A stretch of DNA of 64,000 nucleotides from positions 6,448,001 through 6,512,000 of the forward strand of contig NZ_CP051006.1 in NCBI RefSeq assembly GCF_014673495.1, read 5' to 3'. Positions within the stretch are counted from its first letter, which is position 1; every line of letters begins with the position of its first letter. Both the position numbers and the translations under genes were made by a program. Origin of the DNA: Streptomyces griseofuscus (lineage in GTDB: Bacteria; Actinomycetota; Actinomycetes; Streptomycetales; Streptomycetaceae). A model generated the notes under the pieces. That model searched no databases. It saw nothing but the letters and a program-made list of their open reading frames with translations, and was not told the DNA's origin. This document shows positions 1-8,485 of the stretch, in pieces.

Positions 1-291
1 ATCGCCTCCTTCCGGACGCCGGAGGGAGCCGGCGCGGACACCGTCAAGCTGTTCCAGTTCCATGTCGACCCGGACCGCTGGCGGGGCGGTATCGGTACGG
101 CCCTGCACACGGCCTGCGTGGGGGAGTGGCGGGCGGCCGGGCGGCGCACGGCCGTGCTCGACGTCCATGTGGACAACCTGCGCGCCCAGGGCTTCTACGC
201 CCGGCAGGGCTGGGTGCCGGACCCGGAGAACCCGCCCGCGGCGGGGGACCACCATCTGTTCCTGCGGTACGCCGTGCCGCCGGGGGAATGA
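1..291 (+). CDS. GNAT family N-acetyltransferase (C-terminal part)
   Basis: Only the last 96 codons lie in the window; the frame is open from base 1 to a TGA at 289-291. The fragment carries the acetyl-CoA binding motif of GNAT enzymes (RGGIGTALH, about residues 28-36) followed by the usual VDNLRAQGFYARQGW segment that closes the fold. GNAT proteins move an acetyl group from acetyl-CoA to an amine; the substrate cannot be read from this part. About 75 bp separate it from the next gene on the same strand, so co-transcription is possible. The fold call is firm and the specific role is unknown. Confidence 0.85.
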   Translation: MASFRTPEGAGADTVKLFQFHVDPDRWRGGIGTALHTACVGEWRAAGRRTAVLDVHVDNLRAQGFYARQGWVPDPENPPAAGDHHLFLRYAVPPGE

Positions 292-366
292 CCAGGGGCA
301 CTTGAACGTTCACGTACTCGGCGGAGATCGTCCCCGCACCCGTACGACCTGGAAAGAGCCGAAGAC

Positions 367-1086
367 ATGCGCGTCGAGATCTGGAGCGACATCGCCTGCC
401 CCTGGTGCTATGTGGGCAAGGCCCGCTTCGAGAAGGCGCTCGCCGCCTTCCCGCACCGCGAGGACGTCGAGGTGGTGCACCGCTCCTTCGAGCTGGACCC
501 CGGCCGCGCCAAGGGCGATGTCGAGTCCGTGCTCACCATGCTGACCAGGAAGTACGGCATGAGCGAGGCGCAGGCCGAGGCCGGGGAGGACAACCTGGGC
601 GCCCAGGCCGCCGCCGAGGGCCTGGACTACCGCACCCGGGGCCGCGACCACGGCAACACCTTCGACATGCACCGCCTGCTGCACCTGGCCAAGGAGCGCG
701 GCCGGCAGGACGAGCTGATCCAGGCGCTGTACCGGGCCAACTTCGCCGAGGAGCGGTCCGTCTTCGCCGAGGGCGACGAGCGGCTGGTCGAGCTGGCCAC
801 CGGCGCCGGGCTCGACGCGGCCGAGGTGCGCGCGGTGCTCGCCGACCCCGAGGCGTACGCCGACGCGGTGCGCGAGGACGAGCGCGAGGCCGCCGAGCTC
901 GGTGCGAACGGCGTCCCCTTCTTCGTGCTCGACCGCAAGTACGGCGTCTCCGGCGCCCAGCCCGCCGAGGTCTTCGCCCAGGCGCTCGGCCAGGCCTGGG
1001 GCGAGCGTGCCCCGCTGAAGCCGATCGCCCAGGGCGACGCGGAGGCCTGCGGCCCGGACGGCTGCGCGGTGCCGCCGAGGGGCTGA
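367..1086 (+). CDS. DsbA/FrnE-family thiol oxidoreductase
   Basis: This 239-residue cytosolic protein has a thioredoxin-like fold with the redox motif CPWC at residues 11-14 (start MRVEIWSDIACPWCYVGK). It has no signal peptide, as is usual for the FrnE/2-hydroxychromene-2-carboxylate isomerase branch, which acts as an intracellular disulfide oxidoreductase or isomerase. The late GANGVPFFVLDRKYGVSGAQ segment holds the cis-proline loop (VPFF) typical of thioredoxin folds. The ATG at 367 follows a purine-rich GGAAAGAG stretch. The C-terminus has an extra Cys pair (ACGPDGCAV) of unknown role. The physiological substrate is not known. Confidence 0.88.
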   Translation: MRVEIWSDIACPWCYVGKARFEKALAAFPHREDVEVVHRSFELDPGRAKGDVESVLTMLTRKYGMSEAQAEAGEDNLGAQAAAEGLDYRTRGRDHGNTFDMHRLLHLAKERGRQDELIQALYRANFAEERSVFAEGDERLVELATGAGLDAAEVRAVLADPEAYADAVREDEREAAELGANGVPFFVLDRKYGVSGAQPAEVFAQALGQAWGERAPLKPIAQGDAEACGPDGCAVPPRG

Positions 1087-1195
1087 CCGCCCGGGGCGGG
1101 AACCCCAGGTCGGCGCGGTCGTATAAGAAACCCTTGGCGCGTCCCCGTGAAAACGCGCAATGGACGGGGGCCCCGCCGACCCGCACAGTGGGCTC

Positions 1196-2248
1196 ATGGA
1201 GACCTTCGAGAGCCTCGTCCGCGCCGAGTTCCGCCCGAAGAACACCTATCTGAACACCGCGAGCAGCGGCCTGCTCCCGGCCCGTACCCTCACCGCGCTC
1301 CAGGATGCGATGGCGATCCGGGCCGAGGGCCGCCCGCTGGACCCGCTGTTCGAGGACGTCGAGCGCGCCCGCGCCGCCTTCGCCCGGCTGGCCGGGGTCC
1401 CGGCGAGCCGGGTGGCGGCCGGTCCCTCGGTCGCCGCGCAGACCGGTCTGATCGCGGCCTCGCTGCCCGCGGGCGCCGAAGTCCTCACCGCCGAGGACGA
1501 CTTCACCTCCGTGGTGAACCCCTTCCATGTGCGCGGCGACCTCAAGGTGCGCGCCGTACCCCTGGAGCGGATCGCCGAGTCGGTGCGCCCCGGCACCGCG
1601 CTGGTCGCGGTCAGCGCCGCGCAGTCCGCCGACGGCCGGGTCGCCGACCTGCCCGCCCTGCGCGCGGCGGCCCGCACCCATGGCGCGCGCACCTATGTCG
1701 ACTTCTCCCAGGCCGCCGGCTGGCTGCCGATCGACGCGGACGGTTACGACTTCACCGTCGCCACCACCTTCAAGTGGCTGCTCGGCCCGCACGGCGCCGC
1801 CTTCCTCGTCGTCCCCGAGGACCTGGGCGGGCTGACCCCGCTGCTCGCGGGCTGGGTCGCGGCCGAGGACCCGTGGGACAGCTGCTACGGCCCGGTCGCC
1901 GAACTCGCCCGCTCCGCCCGCCGGTTCGACGTCAGCCCCGGCCTGTTCACCTACAGCGGGGTCCACGCCTCGCTCACCCTGCTCGAGGAGCTGGGCGTGG
2001 CCGCCGTGCACGCGCACGACCTGGCGCTCGCCGACCGCTTCACACAGGGGCTCGCCCGGCTGGGGCACGAGCCGCTGCCCGCGCCCGGCTCGGCGATCGT
2101 CTCCGTGCCCGGACTCGGCGCGAAGCAGGCCGAGTTGAGCCGCGCCGGCATCCAGGTGTCCGACCGGGCGGGCAATCTGCGCGCGTCCTTCCACCTCTAC
2201 AACACGGCGGCGGACGTGGACCGGCTGCTCGACGTGCTGGCCGGTTAG
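1196..2248 (+). CDS. class V aminotransferase-like PLP enzyme
   Basis: This is a 350-residue fold-type I PLP enzyme of the class V (cysteine desulfurase/isopenicillin epimerase-like) group. The N-terminus YLNTASSGLLP binds the cofactor phosphate region, and the likely Schiff-base lysine sits in the motif TFKWLLGPHG. The true reaction cannot be told from sequence. The ATG at 1196 was preferred to an in-frame ATG at 1160 because the added 12 residues (rich in Pro/Gly) are not expected in the family; neither start has a clear ribosome binding site. A TATAAG box near 1122 could serve as a promoter. A strong hairpin follows the stop. Confidence 0.78.
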   Translation: METFESLVRAEFRPKNTYLNTASSGLLPARTLTALQDAMAIRAEGRPLDPLFEDVERARAAFARLAGVPASRVAAGPSVAAQTGLIAASLPAGAEVLTAEDDFTSVVNPFHVRGDLKVRAVPLERIAESVRPGTALVAVSAAQSADGRVADLPALRAAARTHGARTYVDFSQAAGWLPIDADGYDFTVATTFKWLLGPHGAAFLVVPEDLGGLTPLLAGWVAAEDPWDSCYGPVAELARSARRFDVSPGLFTYSGVHASLTLLEELGVAAVHAHDLALADRFTQGLARLGHEPLPAPGSAIVSVPGLGAKQAELSRAGIQVSDRAGNLRASFHLYNTAADVDRLLDVLAG

Positions 2249-2264
2249 CCCCGTCGGGACATGA

Positions 2265-2308
2265 CCGGGCCGGGGCCTCCCGTCCCACACGTGGAGGCCC
2301 CGGCCCGG
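2265..2308. terminator. bidirectional rho-independent-like terminator
   Basis: A perfect 16-bp inverted repeat (arms 2265-2280 and 2293-2308, 12-base loop) lies between the convergent aminotransferase and ectD genes. It has no T run, as is common in Streptomyces, and probably ends transcription from both sides. Confidence 0.8.
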
Positions 2309-2321
2309 TGCTCAAAAGCGC

Positions 2322-3215
2322 CTACCTCACCGGGGTGAAGTCGCGCGCGCCGATGAACTCCGGTCGGCGCACCGGCGCGGCGAACGGCTCCACCGCCGTG
2401 TTCTCCACGCTGTTGAACACGATGAAGACGTTGCTGCGCGGGAACGGGGTGATGTTGTCCCCGGAGCCGTGCATGCAGTTGCAGTCGAACCAGGTGGCCG
2501 AGCCCGGCCTGCCGGTGAACAGCTTGATGCCGTGCTCGCCCGCCAGCTCGGTCAGCGCCGCGTCGGAGGGGGTGCCCGCGTCCTGCATCTGGAGCGACTT
2601 CTTGTAGTTGTCCTTGGGCGTCTCGCCCGCGCAGCCCAGGAACGTCCGGTGCGAGCCCGGCATGATCATCAGGCCGCCGTTGGTGTCGTGGTTCTCGGTC
2701 AGCGCGATCGAGACGGACACCGTGCGCATGTTCGGCAGACCGTCCTCGGCGTGCCAGGTCTCGAAGTCCGAGTGCCAGTAGAAGCCGCTCGCGCCGAAGC
2801 CCGGCTTGACGTTGATCCGCGACTGGTGGACGTACACGTCCGAGCCGAGGATCTGGCGGGCCCGGCCGACCACGCGCTCGTCGCGCACCAGGGCCGCGAA
2901 CACCTCGCTGATCCGGTGCACCTCGAAGACCGAGCGGATCTCCTGCGACTTCGGCTCCACGATGGAGCGCTCGTCGAAGCGGATCGCCGGGTCGGTGACC
3001 AGCCGGTCCAGCTCCTGGCGGTAGATCTCGACCTCGTCGGAGCCGATCAGCTGGTCGACGGAGAGGAAGCCGTCACGCTCGAACGCCTGGAGGTCGGCCG
3101 CCGCGATCGGTCCCGGTGTGCTGGGCGAACCCCAGACGACCGGATCCTGGCGCGGGACGGTCACCTCGGTGGCACCACGGGTCGGGTAGAGGTCCTTCAC
3201 GGTGGCGGTGGTCAT
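2322..3215 (-). CDS. ectD: ectoine hydroxylase EctD
   Basis: EctD is an Fe(II)/2-oxoglutarate dioxygenase that converts ectoine to 5-hydroxyectoine in the cytosol. The 297-residue length is standard. The iron-binding triad is visible as H-x-D in FYWHSDFETWH and a distal His in CNCMHGSGDN, and the DQLI...EIYRQELDRL N-terminus matches the family. The ATG at 3215 has a strong GAGGAGGTG ribosome binding site that overlaps the ectC stop region; only 6 bases separate the two genes, so it is the last gene of ectABCD. 5-Hydroxyectoine is the heat-protective form of this compatible solute. Confidence 0.95.
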   Translation of the reverse strand: MTTATVKDLYPTRGATEVTVPRQDPVVWGSPSTPGPIAAADLQAFERDGFLSVDQLIGSDEVEIYRQELDRLVTDPAIRFDERSIVEPKSQEIRSVFEVHRISEVFAALVRDERVVGRARQILGSDVYVHQSRINVKPGFGASGFYWHSDFETWHAEDGLPNMRTVSVSIALTENHDTNGGLMIMPGSHRTFLGCAGETPKDNYKKSLQMQDAGTPSDAALTELAGEHGIKLFTGRPGSATWFDCNCMHGSGDNITPFPRSNVFIVFNSVENTAVEPFAAPVRRPEFIGARDFTPVR

Positions 3216-3221
3216 GGTCGC

Positions 3222-3632
3222 TCACACCTCCTCGGGCTCGGGCTCCGTGAGCAGCGGGTAGACGCCGTTCTCGTCGTGGTCCTCCCGTCCGGTGACGGGC
3301 GGGTTGAACACGCAGATGCAGTGGAAGTCCTCCTTGACACGCAGCGTGTGCCGCTCGTGCCCGTTCAGGAGGTACATGGTGCCGGGCGTGATGGTGTACG
3401 TCTTCCCGGTCTCGCGGTCGGTCAGTTCGGCCTCGCCCCGGGTGCAGACGACGGCCTCGATGTGGTTGGCGTACCACATCTGGGTCTCGGTCCCCGCGTA
3501 CAGGATGGTCTCGTGCACGGAGAAGCCGACCCGCTCCTTGGCCAGGACGATGCGCTTGCTCTCCCAGGTGCCCGACTTCGACTTGATGTGCCGGTCGGTG
3601 CCTTCGATGTCCTTGAACGATCGGACGATCAC
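3222..3632 (-). CDS. ectC: L-ectoine synthase EctC
   Basis: EctC closes N-gamma-acetyl-diaminobutyrate to the cyclic compatible solute ectoine, the last step of ectoine synthesis. The 136-residue cupin protein starts [15 protein letters not shown] and contains the conserved [18 protein letters not shown] strand pair and the [18 protein letters not shown] segment typical of EctC. The GTG start at 3632 follows AGGAGGAAG. It lies between ectB (54-base gap) and ectD (6-base gap). Confidence 0.96.
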   Translation of the reverse strand: MIVRSFKDIEGTDRHIKSKSGTWESKRIVLAKERVGFSVHETILYAGTETQMWYANHIEAVVCTRGEAELTDRETGKTYTITPGTMYLLNGHERHTLRVKEDFHCICVFNPPVTGREDHDENGVYPLLTEPEPEEV

Positions 3633-3686
3633 GGTGGTGCTTCCTCCTGGTCGGACGTTGCGGTCAGACGGTGTGCTTCAGATGGT

Positions 3687-4958
3687 TCAGACGGTTTCCC
3701 GGACGGCGCGGGCGAGGATGCTCAGCCCCTCGTCCAGCTCGTCGGGGGTGATGGTCAGGGCCGGCAGCAGCTTGACGACCTCGCTCTCCGGCCCCGAGGT
3801 CTCGATGAGCAGGCCCAGCTCGAAGGCCCGCCGCGCGATGCGCCCGGCCCGGGCCTTGTCGTGGAACTCCATGCCCCACACCAGCCCGCGCCCGCGGTAC
3901 TCCTTGACGTCGGCGAGGTTCTCCTCGGTGATGGAGATCAGTGCCTGCTCGACCTGCTCGCCGCGGGTCCGGGTCTGCTTCTCCATGGCCGAGCCGTCGG
4001 TCCAGTACGCCTCCAGGGCCGCGGCGGCGGTGACGAACGCGGGGTTGTTGCCGCGGAAGGTGCCGTTGTGCTCGCCCGGCTCCCAGACGTCCAGCTCGGG
4101 CCGGAACAGGCACAGCGACATCGGCAGGCCGTAGCCGCTGATGGACTTCGACACCGTGACGATGTCGGGGGTGATCCCGGACTCCTCGAAGGAGAAGAAG
4201 GCGCCGGTACGGCCGCAGCCCATCTGGATGTCGTCGACGATCAGCAGCATGTCCTGCCGCTCGCACAGCTCCTTGAGCGCGCGCAGCCACTCGGGCCGGG
4301 CCACATTGATGCCGCCCTCGCCCTGCACGGTCTCCACGATCACCGCGGCGGGCTTGTTCAGACCGGAGCCCTGGTCCTCCAGCAGCCGCTCGAACCACAG
4401 GAAGTCCGGGACGGTGCCCTCGAAGTAGTTGTCGAACGGCATCGGGGTGCCGTGCACCAGCGGGATGCCGGCGCCGGCCCGCTTGAAGGCGTTGCCGGTC
4501 ACCGCGAGCGAGCCGAGGGACATGCCGTGGAAGGCGTTGGTGAAGGACACGATGGCCTCGCGGCCCTTCACCTTCCGGGCCAGCTTCAGCGCCGACTCCA
4601 CGGCGTTGGTGCCGGTCGGGCCCGGGAACATGACCTTGTACGGCAGGTCGCGCGGGCGCAGCACCAGGTTCTGGAAGGTCTCCAGGAAGCGGCGCTTGGC
4701 CGTGGTCGACATGTCCAGGCCGTGGGTGACACCGTCCCGGGACAGGTAGTCGATCAGCGCCCGTTTGAGTACCGGGTTGTTGTGGCCGTAGTTGAGTGAT
4801 CCGGCCCCGGCGAAGAAGTCGAGGTAGGCATGGCCGTCCTCGTCGTACATCCGGCTGCCCTGCGCGCGGTCGAACACGGTGGGCCAGCCGCGGCAGTAGC
4901 TGCGCACCTCGGACTCGAGGGTCTCGAAGACGCTGAGGTCGGGCTGGGTGATGGTCAC
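3687..4958 (-). CDS. ectB: diaminobutyrate-2-oxoglutarate transaminase EctB
   Basis: EctB is a PLP aminotransferase that makes L-2,4-diaminobutyrate from aspartate semialdehyde and glutamate, the entry step of ectoine synthesis. The 423-residue protein shows the class III pattern: GPTGTNAVESALKLAR for phosphate binding, the IVDDIQMGCGRTG aspartate region, and the catalytic lysine in VTVSKSISGYGLPM. The GTG at 4958 lies 13 bases downstream of the ectA stop codon behind GAGGAG, so the two genes are probably translated from one mRNA. Confidence 0.96.
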   Translation of the reverse strand: MTITQPDLSVFETLESEVRSYCRGWPTVFDRAQGSRMYDEDGHAYLDFFAGAGSLNYGHNNPVLKRALIDYLSRDGVTHGLDMSTTAKRRFLETFQNLVLRPRDLPYKVMFPGPTGTNAVESALKLARKVKGREAIVSFTNAFHGMSLGSLAVTGNAFKRAGAGIPLVHGTPMPFDNYFEGTVPDFLWFERLLEDQGSGLNKPAAVIVETVQGEGGINVARPEWLRALKELCERQDMLLIVDDIQMGCGRTGAFFSFEESGITPDIVTVSKSISGYGLPMSLCLFRPELDVWEPGEHNGTFRGNNPAFVTAAAALEAYWTDGSAMEKQTRTRGEQVEQALISITEENLADVKEYRGRGLVWGMEFHDKARAGRIARRAFELGLLIETSGPESEVVKLLPALTITPDELDEGLSILARAVRETV

Positions 4959-4971
4959 GGTGATTCGCTCC

Positions 4972-5487
4972 TCAGTGGGCGTGGGAATCGGTCGGCGGGC
5001 CGATGCGGTAGAGGATTTCGGAGTCGTGCGGGCCGTCCGGGAACAGCTCGGCGGGGAACAGCACCTCGCGGGTGAGGTGCGCGCCGTGCCGCTCGGCGTA
5101 CGAGGTGAACAGCCGCTCGGAGGCGGTGTTGCCGGGCGTGATGGTGGTCTCGATCCGGGTGACGCCGGACTCGGCGAGCCGCGCGGTCAATCCGTCCAGC
5201 AGGGCGGCGGCGATGCCGTGGCCCCGGTGGGCGGAGTCCACGGCGACCTGCCAGACGAGCAGGGTGTCCGGGCGGTCGGGCCGCACGTACCCGGTGATGA
5301 ATCCGACGGGTGTGCCGTCCGCACCGCGCGCCACCGCCGAGGTGCCGGCGAAGTCCCGGCACCACAGCAGATAGCTGTAGGACGAGTTGAGATCGAGCGT
5401 TTTCGAGTCCTTGGCGAGACGCCAGAGCGCGGCGCCGTCGGCCGTTGCCGGTCGGTCTATGAGTAGGTCTGCGGGTGCGGCAGTCAT
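4972..5487 (-). CDS. ectA: L-2,4-diaminobutyrate acetyltransferase EctA
   Basis: EctA is a GNAT enzyme that acetylates the gamma-amino group of L-2,4-diaminobutyrate using acetyl-CoA. At 171 residues it is of normal length; the GNAT acetyl-CoA loop is visible as AVDSAHRGHGIAAALL and the family segment DLNSSYSYLLWCRDFAGTS lies near residue 35. It is the first gene of ectABCD. The upstream 255 bp carry two inverted repeats and a GlnR-like box, so nitrogen-linked control is likely in addition to osmotic control. Confidence 0.95.
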   Translation of the reverse strand: MTAAPADLLIDRPATADGAALWRLAKDSKTLDLNSSYSYLLWCRDFAGTSAVARGADGTPVGFITGYVRPDRPDTLLVWQVAVDSAHRGHGIAAALLDGLTARLAESGVTRIETTITPGNTASERLFTSYAERHGAHLTREVLFPAELFPDGPHDSEILYRIGPPTDSHAH

Positions 5488-5570
5488 GCGGCACGAATTT
5501 AGCGAGGCAAATTAAAAAATGCACGACCGCAGATGCGGCGCCGCTCGGAAAGCTGTGTGGAATGTCAGGA

Positions 5571-5594
5571 TTGCCCCATGGCAAAGTGGGGCAA
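5571..5594. promoter_or_regulatory. inverted repeat in the ectA upstream region
   Basis: The arms TTGCCCCA (5571-5578) and TGGGGCAA (5587-5594) form a perfect 8-bp inverted repeat with an 8-bp spacer, 84 bp upstream of ectA. It is spaced like a dimeric repressor operator; no known binding protein is assigned. Confidence 0.45.
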
Positions 5595-5609
5595 AATCCC
5601 CTCATTGTT

Positions 5610-5637
5610 GGGTGTGTCACACCCCTGAAACCGTCAG
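5610..5637. promoter_or_regulatory. GlnR-type box and overlapping palindrome upstream of ectA
   Basis: Bases 5616-5631 read GTCAC-N6-GAAAC, an exact fit to the actinobacterial GlnR half-site pattern gTnAC-n6-GaAAc, about 130 bp before ectA. GlnR, the nitrogen regulator, has been reported to repress ectABCD in S. coelicolor, which fits the position. The box overlaps a perfect 7-bp palindrome GGGTGTG-T-CACACCC at 5610-5624, which could be a separate operator. Confidence 0.6.
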
Positions 5638-5742
5638 AAATCTCCTGGAAAACTGGCCCGTTTAGCCGTGCAAAAAGCGGGCAGAAGACTATGGGAAGCT
5701 ACCGTCCGGGAAATTGACGGGAATTGTGAAACTAAATTGAAT

Positions 5743-6297
5743 TCAAGCTCCGGTGGCGCCGTCTATTCGTTCGCGGAGAATGTCCGCGTGTCCGTTGTGG
5801 CGGGCGTACTCCTCGATGAGGTGGATCAGCACCCAGCGCACGCTGACCTCCGTCCCGGCCATCGGACCGTCCGCGATCCGGCCGGTGGCCTCCAGCGGCC
5901 GCCCGGCGCACAGCTCGCGGCCGCGCGCGATCTCCCGGTGCCAGACGGTCAGCGCCTCGTCCAGCCCGCGCGCCGGATCCAGGCCGTACCCGGACTCCTC
6001 CTCGAACAGCGGCGGCAGGTCGAGGCCGCCCAGCACCCGCTGGAACCAGGTCCGCTCGACCTCCGCGAGATGCTGCACCAGGCCCAGCAGGGTCAGCTCC
6101 GACGGCTGCGCCGAGGCGGCCCTCGCCTGCCCGTCGGACAGGCCCCGGCACTTCAGCTCCAGCGTGGCCCGGTGGAAGTCCAGCCAGCTCTCCAGCATGG
6201 GGCGCTCGGGGCCGGTGGGCAGGGGGATCGGGCGGCCGTCGGGGAGGGCCGGGTGTGCGGAGGTGTGGTCCGGTCGCGGGGTGTGATCGCTCGTCAT
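5743..6297 (-). CDS. DinB/DUF664-family protein (mycothiol-transferase-like)
   Basis: The 184-residue protein belongs to the DinB/YfiT-like four-helix group annotated as DUF664. The three metal-ligand histidines of this fold appear as one in LLGLVQHLAEVERTW and two in HLIEEYARHNGHADILRER. Several actinobacterial members are mycothiol-dependent transferases or detoxifying enzymes; the substrate here is unknown. It lies alone between the ect promoter region and a convincing terminator hairpin at 6326-6353. Confidence 0.82.
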   Translation of the reverse strand: MTSDHTPRPDHTSAHPALPDGRPIPLPTGPERPMLESWLDFHRATLELKCRGLSDGQARAASAQPSELTLLGLVQHLAEVERTWFQRVLGGLDLPPLFEEESGYGLDPARGLDEALTVWHREIARGRELCAGRPLEATGRIADGPMAGTEVSVRWVLIHLIEEYARHNGHADILRERIDGATGA

Positions 6298-6325
6298 GGG
6301 CGCAGCATGGCAGCCGGGTGTGACA

Positions 6326-6353
6326 ACGGCCCGCGCCTCGGGGCGCGGGCCGT
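6326..6353. terminator. terminator hairpin
   Basis: A perfect 12-bp GC stem (arms 6326-6337 and 6342-6353) has a TCGG tetraloop and lies just past the stop of the minus-strand aminotransferase at 6379. Confidence 0.75.
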
Positions 6354-6378
6354 CGTGATGCTCACCGGTGGATGGCGG

Positions 6379-7479
6379 TTATCGCCAGGCCTGTTCCACG
6401 GCCTGCCGGGCGGCCGCCGGGTCCACCGTCGCGCCCTGAGCGGCGAGGGCCGCACCCAGGGCGGCCAGCGAGGCCTGGACGGCGGACTCGGTGGCGTCGG
6501 GGCCGTAGTGGTTGACCCGGATCATCTCCTTGGCCAGCGCGCCGCCGCCCGCGGCCAGCGGGAGGGCGGGGTCGGCGGCCAGCGCGGCGGCGACCAGGGC
6601 GGAGGCCGTGAGCGACGGCGGGACGCGCAGGGTCGTGGCGACCGGGGCGGCGTCCGCGGCGTCGTGGACGTACGGCTCCAGGCCGCCGCCGAGGGCCGAG
6701 GCGCCCGCCCGGGTCGCCGCGGCCGCGCGGCGGTGACGGGCCATCACCGTGTCCGGGCCGGCCGCCTCGATCCGCTCCAGGCAGGCATCCAGCGCCAGCA
6801 TCTCCAGCTGTGCGGGGGCGTGCGGCAGGGCCCGCCGGCCGGCGTCCAGCCAGCGCTCCTTCCAGTCCAGCAGGGAGAGGTAGGAGCGGCGCGGCGCGTT
6901 CGGGTTCGCCGCCATCCGGGCCCAGGCCCGCTCGCTCACCGAGATCGCCGAGACTCCCGCCGGTCCGCCCATCGCCTTCTGCGCGCCGATCACGCACAGG
7001 TCCACGCCCCAGGCGTCCGGCAGCACCGGCTCGGCGCCCACCGAGGCGACCGCGTCCAGATAGAACAGCGCGCCCTGCTCCCGCACCGCCGCACCGATCT
7101 CCGCGACCGGGTTGGTGTTGCCGGTCGCCGCCTCCGCGTGCACCAGCGAGACGAAGTCGATCTCCGGGTGCTCGGCGAACGCGGCACGGATCTGCTCGGC
7201 CCGCACCGCCGTGTGGAAGGGGACCGAGATGTCGTACACGGTCGCGCCGGCGTCCCGCAGCCAGTCACCGAAGGTCTGCCCGTAGGGGCCGGTGATCACG
7301 TTCAGGGCCACCGTGCCCGGACCGGCGGCGGCGCGGATCGCGCCCTCCAGCGGCAACAGCGCCTCGCCCTGGGTGATCAGGACGTCCTGCCGGGTGTCCA
7401 GCAGCCGGGCCACCCGGTCCTCGATCGCGGCGAAGCGCCGCGCGGTCAGCGGGGGCAGGTCGAGGAGGGGGTGCGTCAC
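6379..7479 (-). CDS. class V aminotransferase (alanine-glyoxylate type)
   Basis: This 366-residue PLP enzyme resembles alanine/serine-glyoxylate aminotransferases: the cofactor aspartate is in YLDAVASVGAEP and the Schiff-base lysine in LCVIGAQKAMGGPAGVS. The GTG start at 7479 was kept because it directly precedes the conserved LLDLPPLTARRF region. It is divergent from the amino-acid ABC importer that begins at 7639, with 159 bp between them, which suggests that the enzyme handles an amino acid taken up by that importer. That link is inferred from context only. Confidence 0.8.
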   Translation of the reverse strand: MTHPLLDLPPLTARRFAAIEDRVARLLDTRQDVLITQGEALLPLEGAIRAAAGPGTVALNVITGPYGQTFGDWLRDAGATVYDISVPFHTAVRAEQIRAAFAEHPEIDFVSLVHAEAATGNTNPVAEIGAAVREQGALFYLDAVASVGAEPVLPDAWGVDLCVIGAQKAMGGPAGVSAISVSERAWARMAANPNAPRRSYLSLLDWKERWLDAGRRALPHAPAQLEMLALDACLERIEAAGPDTVMARHRRAAAATRAGASALGGGLEPYVHDAADAAPVATTLRVPPSLTASALVAAALAADPALPLAAGGGALAKEMIRVNHYGPDATESAVQASLAALGAALAAQGATVDPAAARQAVEQAWR

Positions 7480-7567
7480 GGCGGTGCTCTCTCTTCGTCG
7501 GGCGGTTCGCAGGGGTCACGGCGGCCTGCTCCCCCTGATCTTAGGTCCAGGCCCCCCAAGGCCATGG

Positions 7568-7618
7568 GTTTGGTTTGAGATACCCAAACATTTCCTTATA
7601 ATCGGAACCTATCGTTCC
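7568..7618 (+). promoter_or_regulatory. near-consensus sigma-70-type promoter with operator-like repeats
   Basis: TTGAGA (7575-7580), a 16-bp spacer and a perfect TATAAT (7597-7602) form a very good housekeeping promoter for the ABC importer. An inverted repeat GTTTGG/CCAAAC (7568-7573, 7584-7589) brackets the -35 box, and a second one GGAAC-N5-GTTCC (7604-7618) lies at the expected start site. Such placement suggests a repressor. The AGGAG ribosome binding site before the ATG at 7639 is separate. Confidence 0.75.
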
Positions 7619-7638
7619 CTCCTCAGGAGACTCCCCCC

Positions 7639-8481
7639 ATGAAAACGCCCTTCGGACGCCGGACCCGCCTGCTGGCCGCCACCACCGCGACCGCGGGCCT
7701 CGTGCTCGTCGTGGCGGGCTGCTCCTCCGGCGGCTCGGGGAGCGGCCAGACCGTGGCCGGCGGTGTCCACCTCGCCAAGGCCGGGCAGCTCACCACCTGC
7801 ACCCACCTGCCCTACCCGCCGTTCCAGTCGGTGGTCGACGGCAAGGTGCAGGGTTTCGACGTCTCCCTGATCGACCTGGTCGCCAAGGACCTCGGCGTCA
7901 AGCAGCAGATCGTGGACACGCCGTTCGAGAACTTCAAGACCGGCGCCTTCCTGAACTCCGGCCAGTGCGACCTGGCCGCCGCCGGTATGACGATCACCGC
8001 TGAGCGTGCGAAGAACGTCGACTTCTCCGACCCGTACTTCGAGGCCACCCAGGCCGTGCTGGTCGCCAAGAACAGCGGGATCACCTCGCTCGACGGCGCC
8101 AAGGGCAAGAAGCTCGGCGCCCAGGCGCAGACCACCGGTGAGGACTTCGCCAAGAAGAAGGGCCTCGACCCGGTCTCCTTCGCCTCCTCCGACGCCGTGC
8201 TCAACGGTCTGCGCACGGGCCAGGTCCAGGCCGTCGTCATCGACTACCCGGTGGTCCAGGGCTGGCTGAAGGACAAGGCCAACGCGGACAAGTTCAAGGT
8301 GGTCGACAACCTGAAGACCGGCGAGCAGTACGGCTTCACGGTCAAGAAGGGCAACAAGCCCCTGCTGAAGGCCATCAACAAGGCTCTCAAGGACGCCAAG
8401 GCCGACGGCACGTACAAGAAGATCTACGAGAAGTGGATCGGCCCGTACGACTCCTCCGTCGCCTCCCCGGCCGGTTCCTGA
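7639..8481 (+). CDS. amino-acid ABC transporter substrate-binding lipoprotein
   Basis: This 280-residue extracytoplasmic binding protein belongs to the family 3 (polar amino acid) solute-binding proteins. It has a basic N-terminus, a hydrophobic segment and the lipobox VVAGC around residue 29, so it is lipid-anchored. The core shows VDGKVQGFDVSLIDLVAKDLG, AAAGMTITAERAKNVDFSDPYF and the closing YKKIYEKWIG. It is the first gene of a three-gene importer (binding protein, permease, ATPase) read from a strong promoter. The exact ligand is unknown. Confidence 0.92.
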   Translation: MKTPFGRRTRLLAATTATAGLVLVVAGCSSGGSGSGQTVAGGVHLAKAGQLTTCTHLPYPPFQSVVDGKVQGFDVSLIDLVAKDLGVKQQIVDTPFENFKTGAFLNSGQCDLAAAGMTITAERAKNVDFSDPYFEATQAVLVAKNSGITSLDGAKGKKLGAQAQTTGEDFAKKKGLDPVSFASSDAVLNGLRTGQVQAVVIDYPVVQGWLKDKANADKFKVVDNLKTGEQYGFTVKKGNKPLLKAINKALKDAKADGTYKKIYEKWIGPYDSSVASPAGS

Positions 8482-8485
8482 CCCC

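Noticed and set aside
533-2290. Long minus-strand frame opposite the DsbA and aminotransferase genes
   Set aside because: Low-complexity Arg/Gly/Pro sequence, no motif, and it covers two well-supported plus-strand genes.
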